Shown here: positions 12,677-22,172 of the stretch, piece after piece
Layout of the letters: every line of letters starts with the position of its first letter
Position numbering within the stretch: the first letter of the stretch is position 1
Assembly (NCBI GenBank): GCA_964058845.1
Contig: CAXKVR010000711.1
Coordinates: forward strand, 1-33,931
Origin: Carex sylvatica
Taxonomy: Eukaryota > Streptophyta > Magnoliopsida > Poales > Cyperaceae
Length of the DNA stretch: 33,931 nt
Direction: 5' to 3'
Position numbers and translations under genes: made by a program
Notes under the pieces: model-generated
Database searches by the model: none
Told to the model about the DNA's origin: nothing
The model's input: only the letters and a program-made list of their open reading frames with translations

Positions 12677-13022
12677 TCGATTTATTAGGTAGACAACGCT
12701 TGAGAGCACGTCATCCCAATATCGATCGGGTATTTGCGAGTGAATCATAGAGGCAAGAGCAAGCTCAATTATATGGCGATGTTTGCGCTCCGAGACGCCA
12801 TTTTGTTGAGGGGTGTGAGGACACGAAGTTTGTTGAGATATGCTAAAATCTTTAAAGTTTGTTGTAGAACAGAAGGAAAGGCACGAGTAATTAGCTTATA
12901 CTTTGCACCTCCATCTGTACGTAGAATTTTGATCTTATGATTAAGCAAGTTCTCAATTTGAGACTTAAACAATGTAAACACATTAGTAACCTCATCTTTA
13001 GATTTCAAGAAATAGATCCAAG
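12677..13022 (-). pseudogene. Copia integrase core, C-terminal portion (truncated)
   Basis: The minus strand reads KSKDEVTNVF, then a segment with 'LRTDGGAKY', whose D is the second acidic residue of the integrase D,D-35-E core. The start of the 'HTPQQNG' region follows, but a frameshift there turns it into 'LTPLNKMASRS'. Reading the other frame onward gives a recognisable integrase tail up to a 'YLINR'-like stretch at about 12680, where satellite sequence takes over. The first ~47 bases of this fragment (12976-13022) are repeated at 19067-19113. The first catalytic D lies in the other fragment, beyond the Athila-like insertion. Not functional. Confidence 0.85.
12976..13022. repeat. 47-bp direct duplication of copia integrase, left copy
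   Basis: Identical to 19067-19113. It encodes, on the minus strand, the 'IYFLKSKDEVTNV' part of copia integrase. It abuts the truncated RNase H end of the Athila-like fragment. Confidence 0.95.
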
Positions 13023-14836
13023 CACCTTGCTAGCGTAATAGATAGCACACGGCTTGTTGTCCTTCCTCTGCCCGAGAACCGCTCCCACGGCAATGGTAGA
13101 GACCAGTCAGGTGGCTGCAAGATGGGCGCTGAAATGAGAGCTTCTTTCAAACTGCAGAAAGATTGAACACAATCATTAGTAAAAATGAAATCAGAGTCTT
13201 TAATGAGCAGATTGGTTAGTGGTTTCGCGATCTTAGAGAAGTCCTTGATGAACCGGCGGTAGAAACCTGCATGTCCAAGAAAACTGCGAACCCCTTTAAC
13301 ACTGGTCAGGATCTCGAGTTTTTCAATCACCTCAATCTTAGCTTTATCAACTTCAATGCCTTTTGAGGTCACAACATGTCCTAGGACGACACCTTCCTGA
13401 ACCATGAAGTGATATTTTTCCCAATTAAGAATCAGATTGACATCCTCACATTTCTGCAAAATCTTACAGAGGTTAGCTAAACAAGTATCAAAACAAACAC
13501 CATAGACGGAAAAGTCATCCATAAAAACCTCAACCTCATTCTCAATAAAGTCAGAAAAGATGGCCATTATGGCCCTCTGGAAGGTTGCTGGTGCATTACA
13601 AAGACCAAAAGGCATCCTACGATAAGCAAATGTACCAGAGGGACAGGTAAAAGTGGTCTTTTCTTGGTCATTTGGGTGGATGGGTATTTGGAAGAAACCA
13701 GAATAACCATTAAGGTAACAGAAGTAAGAATGACTAGCAAGCCTTTCTAGGAGTTGGTCAACAAATGGTAATGGAAAATGATCTTTGCGCGTTGCTGCGT
13801 TGAGTTTCCGATAGTCAATACACATTCGATAACCAGACATGACACGCATTTGGATCAACTCATTTTTCTCATTCCGTACCACTGTCGCGCCTCCTTTCTT
13901 TGGAACAACATGAACGGGACTCACCCATTTGCTATCAGAGATTGGGTAGATAATACCTGCATCGAGGAGTTTGAAAATCTCCTTTTTGACTACCTCTTTC
14001 AGATTGGGGTTGAGTCGTCGCTGGTGCTCCACAGAGGGCTTGTGATCATCCTCGAGTAGGATACGGTGCGAGCAGATAGATGGATGGATGCCCTTCAGGT
14101 CCTTGATTGAATATCCGAGCGCGCCTTTGTGAATCTTTAGTTTCTCCAAGAGTTGAGCGGTCTGAGCGGAATCTAAACCTGCATTTACAATCACGGGATA
14201 AGACTTATCAGGGCCCAGGAACTCGTACCTGAGGTTAGATGGCAGAGGCTTGAGCTCAGGAGTTGGATGCTCTGTCTGGCTATTGACACGGTCCGTGTCA
14301 GATGTGTCCGACCCGTGTAGCACCCTCGTGTCAGCCTTGTCCGACTCGACCTCTCTGTTCGGATTCACATAAAGTGATGTACGGTCCGTATGGGATCCAT
14401 CCGGTCCGTGTCCCTGGTTCTCCAGATTGGCAGTTCGCGCATCTGCTGCACAAATTGACCCCAATTCGCCTGTTTCAACCTGCAACTCGGATAAGAAATC
14501 ATAATAGTACCTTAACGAATGTTCGACTTTCTCAAGAAAGTAGTCGTCGGCCAAGTCGGTCAGGCAATCTTCGATCACATCAATCCAAAAACAAGACTCG
14601 GTTGGTGATGGATATTTCATGGCGCGGTCTATTTGAAATTTCACTCTCTCCCCGCCAAAGTTTAGAGTTAGTGTTCCTTGACACACATCGATTATGGCAC
14701 CTGCAGTTCTCAGAAAAGGTCGTCCCAGAATAATGGGGACTTCCTTATCTTCTTCCATTTCCATTACAACAAAATCAACAGGTACAAAGTACTTACCAAC
14801 CTGAACAGGTACATCTTCTACTATGCCAAGTGGAAG
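13023..14836 (-). pseudogene. Athila-like pol: reverse transcriptase and truncated RNase H
   Basis: An open frame of 588 codons begins with the ATG at 14764 and is in the same frame as the protease just upstream. It opens with a retropepsin tail ('VPIILGRPFL'), passes a variable linker, then RT blocks: 'VSPVHVVPKKGG', 'CIDYRKLNAATRKDHFPLP', 'RMPFGLCNAPATFQR', and the catalytic 'MDDFSVYG' near residue 415. 'GFYRRFIKDFSKIAKPL' marks the connection domain. Near 13100 the start of RNase H, including the stretch that should carry its first catalytic aspartate, is deleted and the frame shifts. The remnant then runs into copia sequence at 13022. The linker contains paired copies of the element's dispersed near-palindrome. 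Polymerase motifs look intact, but no functional Pol could result. Confidence 0.9.
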
Positions 14837-15227
14837 TCATACCGAGGAGTCCGCTAGCTGTAATGTCATTCGTGTAGGTCTAAGCTCGCCTACCCCCATT
14901 CGATCAAATATGGTGCGCGGCATGAGACTCACGCTTGCTCCCAAATCGCACAGAGCCTTTTTGATCGTAGCTTTCCCTATAATGCAAGGAATGGAAAACT
15001 TACCTGGGTCATCCAGTTTGGGTGGTAGCTCATTTTGCAAGATGGCACTGCACTGCTCCGTCAATTTCACCGTCTCGTGTCCTCCCAAGCTCCTATTGTT
15101 GGATAAGATGTCTTTCAGGAACTTGGCATAGGTAGGCATTTGGACCAAAGCCTCGGTGAATGAAATAGTGATGTGCAGTTGTTTGAGAACATTGGCGAAT
15201 TTAGCGAATTGCTCATTCAATTTGTTA
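14837..15227 (-). pseudogene. Athila-like aspartic protease region
   Basis: A 127-codon frame starts with MNEQFAKF (ATG at 15220). Upstream it resembles the conserved gag-C/protease linker of Athila-type elements ('MPTYAKFLKDILSNNR'), followed by the retropepsin active site 'ALCDLGASVSLMP' with the catalytic D near residue 92. A single in-frame TGA (14837-14839) separates it from the RT frame; the reading continues directly beyond as 'LPLGIVEDVPVQVGKY'. On the other side, a one-base frameshift near 15230-15250, at a short C-run on the coding strand, disconnects it from the gag linker. Confidence 0.85.
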
Positions 15228-15656
15228 TCAGCTAGTCTCTGGGGGAAAGGAACAGGGGGTCGGTATTACGGCCTCTTTCTGCCGACTGTCTGCACCCTTT
15301 TGTTCGACCCGTGTGTCAGTTGTACGGTCCGTGTGCGATATTGTGCTTTCATGATCCGCGGGTGGTGTTGACTCGACATGGTCAGGGTTCTCAGGCTGTG
15401 GTTGCACGACCCGTGTTGAGTCTGCACGGTCCGTGTGCGCAGGGGTCGCTTCACTCACAGTAGGTCGTGTAGCTTCGGCACGACCTGGATTTACCTCTTT
15501 TGGTGGGTCTGACACGATCCGTGTAAAGTCTGTACGGTCCGTGTGCGTGGTATTCTGGTCAAAGGGTACGACAAGTCCTTGATAATGGGTCCCACTTCTC
15601 AGATCCATTGCTTTTATTTCTCCTCTGGGATTTACTTCAGGTTGGCTGGGAAGCTA
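15228..15656 (-). pseudogene. Athila-like gag-pol linker rich in HTDR/TRV repeats
   Basis: This is the same frame as gag, opened by MDLRSGTHYQG (ATG at 15608). The protein is low-complexity and contains three paired modules of the form HTDR...TRV ('HTDRTDFTRIV', 'HTDRADSTRVV', 'HTDRTTDTRVE'). Each is encoded by a pair of near-palindromic DNA words (ACACGG-N-CCGTGT type). An in-frame TAG near 15655-15657 separates it from the preceding segment. No catalytic domain is visible; a spacer is the most economical reading. Confidence 0.7.
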
Positions 15657-15725
15657 TCCAGGTTTAGTGTGGTTTGGAGTGTGGTTACCCATGTGTTCCA
15701 TCATTAACTTATTCTGAGCAAGTAT

Positions 15726-16283
15726 CTAAGCGTTCATCTTTTGCATTTGTTGCATTTGTTCGAACATCATCTGGTTCATCTTGCCCTGCTCATTCATGAA
15801 ATTACTCACCACGGGAGCAACAGGTGAAGAGGTGTATGGCTTGGGATGATTTGGATGAGGCGCTCGGTTGTTCTGATTTGGGAAGGAGGCATTCTGGTAG
15901 AAGTTCCTGTTGTTGTTGTTGCCAGAAGAGTTGTTGAAGGATGGAGAAGACTCATTGTGGAAGGATGAGTTGGAAATGTTGTTGAAGGATGGATTGGAAG
16001 TGTTGTTGAACGATGGATTAGAAGTGTGGTTGAACGGTGGATTGGAAGCGTTTTGTTGGTATCTCCAGTTTTGTCGCTCAACCGGATCCTTAGAGTACGA
16101 TCGGTTGTAAGGAGGTTTCGGGAAGTATGATGGTTCATTGTTGAGAGAATGGACCTGTTCGGTTTCTCCATCATCTTGCGCCAGTGGGCATTGCTCATAC
16201 GCATGTCCTTGATCGCCGCACATGACACAGGGTTGTGGTTGTTGACTGGCGACCGCCTTAACGCTCATCTTGTCGAATGCTCT
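15726..16283 (-). pseudogene. Athila-like gag C-terminus with CCHC zinc knuckle
   Basis: This is in frame with gag and separated from it by one TAG (16284-16286). The first residues after the internal ATG at 16268 carry a retroviral-type zinc knuckle, C-x2-C-x4-H-x4-C ('CVMCGDQGHAYEQC', residues 14-27), which binds RNA in this family. It is followed by an Asn/Ser/Phe-rich tract of tandem 'SNPSFNN' repeats, then a Met/Gln-rich end. It stops at TAG 15726-15728, after which the frame stays open again briefly. Confidence 0.88.
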
Positions 16284-17334
16284 CTACATAGCATCTATTT
16301 TGGCAGTTAGGGCGGTGATCTGATCCACTTCGAATTTGCCTCCACCTCCTGGTCGAGTGTTGTCGCAGCCGGACCATTGTTGATTCTGAGCCATGCTGTC
16401 AATCAAATGCATAGCCTCGCGAGGTTCCCTTGACATAAGAGCTCCACCTGCAACAGCATCAACAGATATACGAGTGCTTTCAGTTAAACCATCGTAAAAG
16501 ATTTGGATCAAGAGCCAATCAGGGAGACCATGGTGAGGAAAAGAATACTGTAACTCCCTAAACCTTTCCCAGGACTCGTTCAGGGGTTCATCAGACATTT
16601 GCCGAAAGCCAGTCAGTTGGGTTCTCACCTTAGCAGTTCGTTTATGAAGGAAAAACCTAGTCAAAAATGAATCAGACAATTCCCTCCAGTTGGTAATAGA
16701 ATCCCTAGGTAATGACCCTAACCATTTCTTGGCTTTATCCCTAAGTGTGAAAGGAAACAAAGCAAGTTTAATGTAATCAGACTGTGCCCCATTGGTCTTA
16801 ATGGTGGTACAACACTCGAGAAAAGTTTGGAGATGAGTGTGTGGATCTTCATGATCCAAGCCATTGAAGGTGTTCTGTTGCACAATGTTGACAATGCCCG
16901 GATTTAAGGCCGGTTGTTGCCCTGGAATTCTTGGCAGCCAGATTGCACCTCTCACGTCTCCAGCTCGAGGCACATTGAACTCGCGAAGAGTCCTTGGTTG
17001 AAAGCCGTGCATGCTCATATCATCCATGTCATCAGTCAGAAATTCCTCGCCTTCCTTCTCCCCGTCACTCTTTGAATGATGGCTGTGGTGCTCAGAGTGT
17101 ACGGACCGTGTATCTCTTGCACGACCCGTGTGAGGAGGTTGTTGGCCAGGGGGTACGGTTGTCAGATTCGGATCGGGTAGAGCAGCCATGTGGAGAGGTG
17201 GTTGTGCAGGAACAGGTGGGTCTGGAGGGGTTACACGGACCGTATCAGATGTTGTGCGGTCCGTGTCAAATACTGGTCCCCTACTCCTCAGATGGTAGTC
17301 GCCCTTTGGAGGTAGTATGAATTCCAGCTTGTTC
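16284..17334 (-). pseudogene. Athila-like Gag polyprotein, capsid region
   Basis: From the first ATG at 17189 the frame gives 301 codons. The capsid-type retrotransposon gag domain lies roughly at residues 110-215 ('LALFPFTLRDKAKKWLGSLP', 'ELSDSFLTRFF', 'ESWERFRELQYSFPHHGLP', 'IQIFYDGLT'). The frame is also open upstream of this ATG to about 17334, and that stretch holds another paired near-palindrome (17232-17267), so the ancestral start may have been further upstream. A single in-frame TAG at 16284-16286 ends it; the zinc-knuckle segment continues in the same frame. Confidence 0.9.
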
Positions 17335-17421
17335 CTGAGAAAAAATAAAAAGAATAGAAAATATAAAGATTAAAATCTAGATTAAATAAAATAAGCAAAA
17401 TCCAGAAAATAAATGATGCCG

Positions 17422-17439
17422 TCCCCGGCAACGGCGCCA
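17422..17439 (-). other. Primer binding site, tRNA-Asp type (Athila-like element)
   Basis: The minus strand reads TGGCGCCGTTGCCGGGGA, an 18-base exact complement of the 3' end of plant tRNA-Asp(GUC) including CCA, as I know that tRNA. It lies 6 bases downstream of the proposed LTR end ('...gaaca'). Confidence 0.93.
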
Positions 17440-17776
17440 AAAACTTGTTCACACAAAAGCGTATGGTACAAAGTTTCAGTACAGCAAGCTGTACCTTTTA
17501 ACATTTAATACACCTTCGATTCAGACTGCAAGTGCACAGTCCTATCGAGTAGTATATCGTCGGGTATCGATCACAGGGACGGTTCAAATCTAAACCAGAC
17601 TCTACTTAAATCAGTTAAAGACTAGAAGTGAGAAATTATTGGTTTTTGGTATTTAATTCCTAATCAGTTCAATAACAGTAATTAAATGAAAGACAGTAAA
17701 TAAACTTGGTTTAAATCAATAATAAAAGGCATTTCCAGGGTTTCAGACTTATCTCAGTTCTGCCTCTCAGTCCCTG

Positions 17777-17890
17777 ATACGGACCGTGTAGTTTCCTACA
17801 CGGGTCGTATCAGCTTACACGGACCGTGTAGTTTCCTACACGGGTCGTACCAGCTTACACGAGTCATGTACTGTCGTACACGGGTCGTGT
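17777..17890. repeat. Three ~40-bp tandem repeats built from paired near-palindromes, in the LTR
   Basis: Units start near 17777, 17817 and 17857. Each holds 'acggaccgtgtagtttcc' followed by 'tacacgggtcgta'; the third is degenerate. The unit contains the same word that recurs through the element's coding region. Confidence 0.88.
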
Positions 17891-18593
17891 GGACTTCGAG
17901 TTAATACACCAGTCACTGTTTCTTTACGTGGTTCCTTTGTGTAGGGTTCAACTGACCAGACCTAATGTTTCTAAACCTCAACTGTCGTATGTTGGTTTAT
18001 TAACTTGGTATGGAATCTGCAATATCTGCCCTCTTTGGGCTCTAAACCTCAACTATCGTATATTGGTTCGAGTTACCAAGTTACTTGTTTGGAATACTAA
18101 AGGTAACCTCTTATCAGTCGATAAGAGGAAATGTTCACCTTTCGGCTACTAGTTGGTTTCCCCTGTCGGATCACTAATCCTACCTCATGTACTTAGTCTG
18201 GTTGAAAGATCAAATTGGACACAGTACCTTATAGATGTGGCATCATCTAGTGGTCAAACCAAATAATAATCAAGCAATTCAAACTAAGCAATTAAAATCA
18301 ATCACAATCAAGTAAACACAAATTTCAACGTAAAAATCCAATAACTAGATGCAAAACAAAACATTCGATTACATCTTAACCCTAGAAACTAATAAAACTA
18401 CTCAAACATAGTACTAAAACAGATAACAAAGATAAAAGAATAAGAATTCATTCTAAAACCCGAAGTACAAAGAAGATCCACAACAAAAACTCGCGTCTTT
18501 TGCTTCTCAACTTCGTCTCCAAGCAATAGCCGTCAATCTCTAACCCTAGAATTGTCTCTCTGCTCCATAATGCCTTTCTGGTGCAAGAAATCT

Positions 18594-18604
18594 CGTTTAT
18601 ATCC
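18594..18604 (-). promoter_or_regulatory. Putative LTR TATA box
   Basis: The minus strand reads 'gatataaacga', about 465 bp inside the LTR start and just downstream of the 91-bp repeat cluster, as expected for the U3/R boundary. Assigned from motif and position only. Confidence 0.5.
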
Positions 18605-18670
18605 CCTTTGGCCGACTTTCCTTCCCTCAGATTTCTTTCCAGAACTCCAGATTTCTTTCTGGATTTGTCT

Positions 18671-18890
18671 GATACGACCCGTGTAACATCCTGTACGGGT
18701 CGTGTGCCTGTGTCTCTTCTGAGATCGAGTCAGCGGTCGTGTCTGTGGTTGAGTCGAGGTTGATACGACCCGTGTAACATACTGTACGGGTCGTGTGCCT
18801 GTGTCTCTTCTGAGATCGAGTCAGTGGTCGTGTCTGTGGTCGAGTCGAGGTTGATACGACCCGTGTAACATCCTGTACGGGTCGTGTAAA
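18671..18890. repeat. 91-bp tandem repeats in LTR U3 (2.4 copies)
   Basis: 'gatacgacccgtgtaacat' begins at 18671, 18762 and 18853, spaced exactly 91 bp. Each copy has the pair ACGACCCGTGT and ACGGGTCGTGT around a short spacer, so each can fold on itself. It lies 70-290 bp upstream of the TATA-like motif, the usual place of U3 enhancer repeats. Confidence 0.92.
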
Positions 18891-19066
18891 CACTTCTCAA
18901 ATTCCAGATTCTCCTCGATTTCATCTCATTCCTGCAAAATAAGAACAAACTTGCAGCAGTACCACATTCTATGGATATTTTAATGAAATACGACCGATTA
19001 AATGATTATAGACACAGGTTTTGGTACAAAATATAGGTTGAAAAGTAGATACATTTGCGGGGTATC

Positions 19067-19113
19067 AAACACATTAGTAACCTCATCTTTAGATTTCAAG
19101 AAATAGATCCAAG
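19067..19113. repeat. 47-bp direct duplication of copia integrase, right copy
   Basis: Identical to 12976-13022. It lies immediately outside the LTR of the Athila-like fragment. The first base may belong to the LTR, so true copia overlap is 46-47 bp. Confidence 0.95.
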
Positions 19114-19800
19114 TATATCTAGAAAAATCATCAACAAAAATGACATAATAACGAAAACCGTTATGTGACATAATTGGGTTAGGATCCCACAAATCCGAGT
19201 GAATTATTTCAAGAGGAAAATAAGTACATGAAAAGCTAGAAGTAAAAGGCAATCTATGCTATTTTGCTTTACAACATCATGGCAAAGTGATACCAATTTA
19301 TTTGTACAAGGTAATTCATTTAAATCTAAAATCCTTTGAGTAGTGATAAAAGAGGGGTGTCCAAGTCTAAGATGCTACATATCGGCAGAGACCCTTACAC
19401 CATACAAGGTTTGAGGTAATTGCTTTATTTGAGGTAAGATTTAAAGTCCACTGTTGAGCTTGATGTGAAGTAGCTCCTTTATAGTTAGCCGATCCTTAAT
19501 GACACAAGAAGAGAAAAGAAATTCAATAAGGATCAAATTATCACATAAAATTTTGGACAAGCTAAACAAATTTTTGATAAATGTAGGGACATATAAAACA
19601 TCATTTAAAGCAAGAGAGATATTAGAAAAATATAAGGTGCAAGAGCTGATATGATAAATTTTCATACCATGACTATCACCAATGTGAAGAGAATCGGATC
19701 CCTCATATGACAAGTAAGAAGCAAGGTTGTTGAGGTCATTGGTTACGTGATGGATGCCATTCGGGTCTGACGGAGAATGCCTCGATTTGCGCATTATTTA
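19068..19800 (-). pseudogene. Copia protease, GAG-pre-integrase and integrase N-terminal part (broken)
   Basis: From right to left on the minus strand there is a degenerate aspartic protease ('SDPNGIHHVTNDLNNLASYL', with the usual D-S/T-G-A replaced). Next comes 'LNDVLYVPTFIKNLFSLSK', typical of copia protease ends, then a GAG-pre-integrase block ('HLRLGHPSFIT', preceded by a TAG where the family has W). The start of the integrase core follows ('LEIIHSDLWDP', carrying the first catalytic D, and 'YVIFVDDFSRYTWIYFLKSK'). The frame is interrupted between about 19255 and 19440. At 19068 the sequence is cut by the Athila-like LTR; the rest of the integrase core is at 12677-13022. Confidence 0.85.
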
Positions 19801-20307
19801 CTTGAAACCTGGATTACAAGAGATTAGCTTGAATAATCGATTGAACCTGATCTGGGTACTTGACTAAATCTGTTCGGTACCAACACATTTGGCACTATGG
19901 TCCCTTTTTGAATAAATTTGACATATGATCTTTATCTAGATTAAAGCCCGAATTGGCCTGAGTGTAAACAGTAACAACTTGTTGCGAATAGGGCTTCTAT
20001 GAGACATGTTGCAGCCTGTATGTATTTAAAGAAGGGGTCGGTAGCAAAGGGGGTTGAGAGATCTGAGGATTATAGTAGCGGGGGCAAAAACCCTTACCGA
20101 GTCTAGGGTTGGAGTTTTGCTGACCTGATTTGGGTTGAGTAAACATCGCAGCAGAAGCTTGAATAGAAGGAATGGATAGAAAGATTACATATTGAGTTAA
20201 CAATAAGGATTCATGGCTTAACATCATGGATTGGAGATCGGCAAAGGTAAGGTGCTCCTTGGAGTTCGCGACAGCAACCACTGAGTTGTAATCCAAACCG
20301 AGACCAG
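19801..20307 (-). pseudogene. Copia gag, C-terminal part (broken)
   Basis: The 99-codon frame from 20296 reads 'LDYNSVVAVANSKEHLTFADLQSMMLSHESLL', a characteristic copia Gag (UBN2/retrotran_gag) block, then a Gln/Asn-rich stretch. The zinc-knuckle region further on is decayed, with only a 'CQMC' remnant recognisable near 19885. The upstream end joins gag at 22178 if the solo LTR and one copy of its target duplication are disregarded. Confidence 0.85.
20303..20307. repeat. Target site duplication of solo LTR, left (ACCAG)
   Basis: 'accag' directly outside the TG end on the plus strand; identical to 22173-22177. Both copies belong to copia gag. Confidence 0.88.
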
Positions 20308-22172
20308 TGTTGAGTATTTTAAATATAGGATTTTATGCTTGTTTTTATACTCTTCTAAACTTTTAAATTTATAAACATAAATACTCAAAGAAATGTTAGT
20401 TGCAAGCACACAATCTCTTGCTAATAAACCTAAATACTCCTACGTTCGGGTTCAATACCCGGAGGAAGAGTTTTGAAATAATTAAAGTAAAAAAAGGAAA
20501 GTAAAATAGAATCTTGGTTGCTTTCAAGAATTTGAAAGATCTAAGGGCATTCGGTCTACAATCTCTTACTAATTCTATCTATTCGGTATTGTTTAAATTC
20601 ATGCATGATTTGATGAGGTTTCTAACCTAAAGTGTTAAAAATGGTCACTTTCGTGAATTAATAACATGCCTAGATAGTTTTGGACTTCACCATCGTTCAT
20701 CACCCTACCTATCTAGATCCATTAAGCTTTTGTTAACCTATTATAACTAATTATTGATACAAGTATTTTGGTGGGTTGGGTTAATGTTCCTCGGGTTTTA
20801 GGGCCATCACCATCATAAAGGGATATTTAACAATCACGTTCACACAAAATATATATCAATACTTAATCAATCTAGGTGTCCTAAGTAAGGGTTTGACTTC
20901 ACTTTCGTCCATCACCAAACACTAATCCTTAATTTCTATAGTTCCGGGTTTGAATATCAAAGTACGGTCGCTTCTAATTCAAATCCTAAGATATTTGTGT
21001 TCATAATTTGGTACTCTCCTCTCATCCTAACTTCTTTGGATTCTTTTCATTACAAAGAGATTCCAAAGCGGGACTACTTCGATTGCGAGTACTAAACTAT
21101 GTAATCAACACAAATGATAAATCACAGAAATTAATAATCAAATCTCATAAAACAATCATAATAAAAATAAATATCTAAATAAGATAAAATTAAACAAGTT
21201 TATGCATTGACCTAAACCCCTAGAGAGAAAACTAGCCTCTCATGGAGATGTAAGAATTCAACAAAAGATTCATTACAAACATTGACATAAAACAAAGAGA
21301 AATTAAATAGAGAAATAGATTACACCCTTCTCTAGATGAAGAAGCCTTATTCTTGCCTTCTTCTTGAAATCTTCTTCTTCCTCCTCCTTGAATTGCTTTC
21401 TTGATTGTAGAATTTTACGCTAAGTATTGGTGGAGAAGAGATTTTGAGAGATGAGATTGATCTTTGCGAAGGGATGTCTTGAATGGAAAAGATCTCCCCC
21501 TTTTAAAGTTCAAATTATGCCCAATTTGGAGCCTAGAATGTAGAGTTAGTGGGTGCTATCTTTACATATTTCTCAGATTTGTCATGTCTAATTTTAGCCC
21601 TTGAAACGTGGCCAGCAGTTCTGAAAATATAAAAATACATCGAAAATGCATTTTTAGGCTGTTTTGTGACCAAAGTGTGTTCACATTATGCTTCTCAAGT
21701 TGTAGATCTTCTTACTAGCTTTCCGAAAAGTGGTTATATGCTCAAAAAGGAGTTACGAGTCAAAAGTTGTGGATATTTTAAGTTCAGGCTCCAGTTCTGT
21801 GTTCTTCTACAGTGCGGCCAGGCCATCCGCACTGCTGCTATAGTGCATCCACACTGCGCTCGGACTTTTTCTGTGCGACCAGAGTGCAGCTGCATCGAGA
21901 TCCATGCATTTGCATGGATTTTGATGCATAGCTTATTATACTTTTTTAAAATTGACGCACGTCCAGAAATCCATCTAAGTACTTAGTGCAGCCATATCGT
22001 AATATGTGCTTCCACACTGGACATTTTCTTCATTTCCTGCAAATTAAAATCAAACAAACACAGTAACTTGATTCTATGTGTATTTTATTCTCTTTATATT
22101 CAAAATACAAGATATTTGATATTATTTCGTGATAAAAATTAGATTGAATGTGTATATAATATATGCCTATCA
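20308..22172 (-). mobile_element. Solo LTR of a gypsy (Athila/Tat-type) element, 1865 bp
   Basis: On the minus strand it begins TGATAGGCAT and ends ACTCAACA (TG..CA). It is flanked by identical 5-bp sequences 'accag' at 20303-20307 and 22173-22177, and it splits a copia gag frame. It has no internal coding region. Its layout resembles the LTR at 17446-19067: a 'tttgcaggaaatgaag'-like block near the 5' end on the minus strand and a degenerate 'tgcaagcacac' block near the 3' end. Self-complementary words (AGTGCGG/CCGCACT) occur at 21810-21834. Intra-element LTR-LTR recombination is the usual origin. Confidence 0.88.

Larger units (their letters stand above)
13023..19067 (-). mobile_element. Athila-like Ty3/gypsy fragment: 5' LTR, gag, protease, RT; 3' half lost
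   Basis: Minus-strand order is LTR (19067 to 17446), PBS for tRNA-Asp, gag with zinc knuckle, DLGAS protease and RT with an 'FMDDFS' active site; the sequence then ends in early RNase H. The tRNA-Asp PBS, the long LTR and the RT sequence suggest the Athila/Tat branch. Integrase, the 3' LTR and the second target-site duplication are absent. It lies inside copia integrase and is flanked by a 47-bp direct duplication of copia sequence (12976-13022 and 19067-19113). That is far longer than the ~5-bp duplication expected of LTR-element integration, so one end was rebuilt after insertion. Nonsense codons and frameshifts make it defective. Confidence 0.88.
17446..19067 (-). repeat. 5' LTR of the Athila-like element (1622 bp)
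   Basis: On the minus strand it begins TGATACCCC at 19067 and ends GTGAACA at 17446, next to the PBS, so the ends are TG..CA. The flank outside the right end is copia 'aacac'. A TATA-like 'gatataaac' lies at about 18594-18604. Tandem 91-bp repeats lie upstream of it and 40-bp repeats lie nearer the 3' end. The 3' third has a 'GTGCACTTGC' block at about 17530, typical of this LTR group. No second copy is present in the window. Confidence 0.82.

Noticed and set aside
17422..17439. Fragment of a tRNA gene
   Set aside because: The match is only the 3' end of tRNA-Asp, at the expected PBS place next to an LTR; no cloverleaf surrounds it.
17889..18152. Plus-strand frame of 87 codons
   Set aside because: It lies wholly in the LTR, antisense to the element, with no domain.
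13023..19067. Complete LTR retrotransposon with two LTRs
   Set aside because: The left end is truncated RNase H; no second LTR, integrase or 5-bp target duplication is present there.
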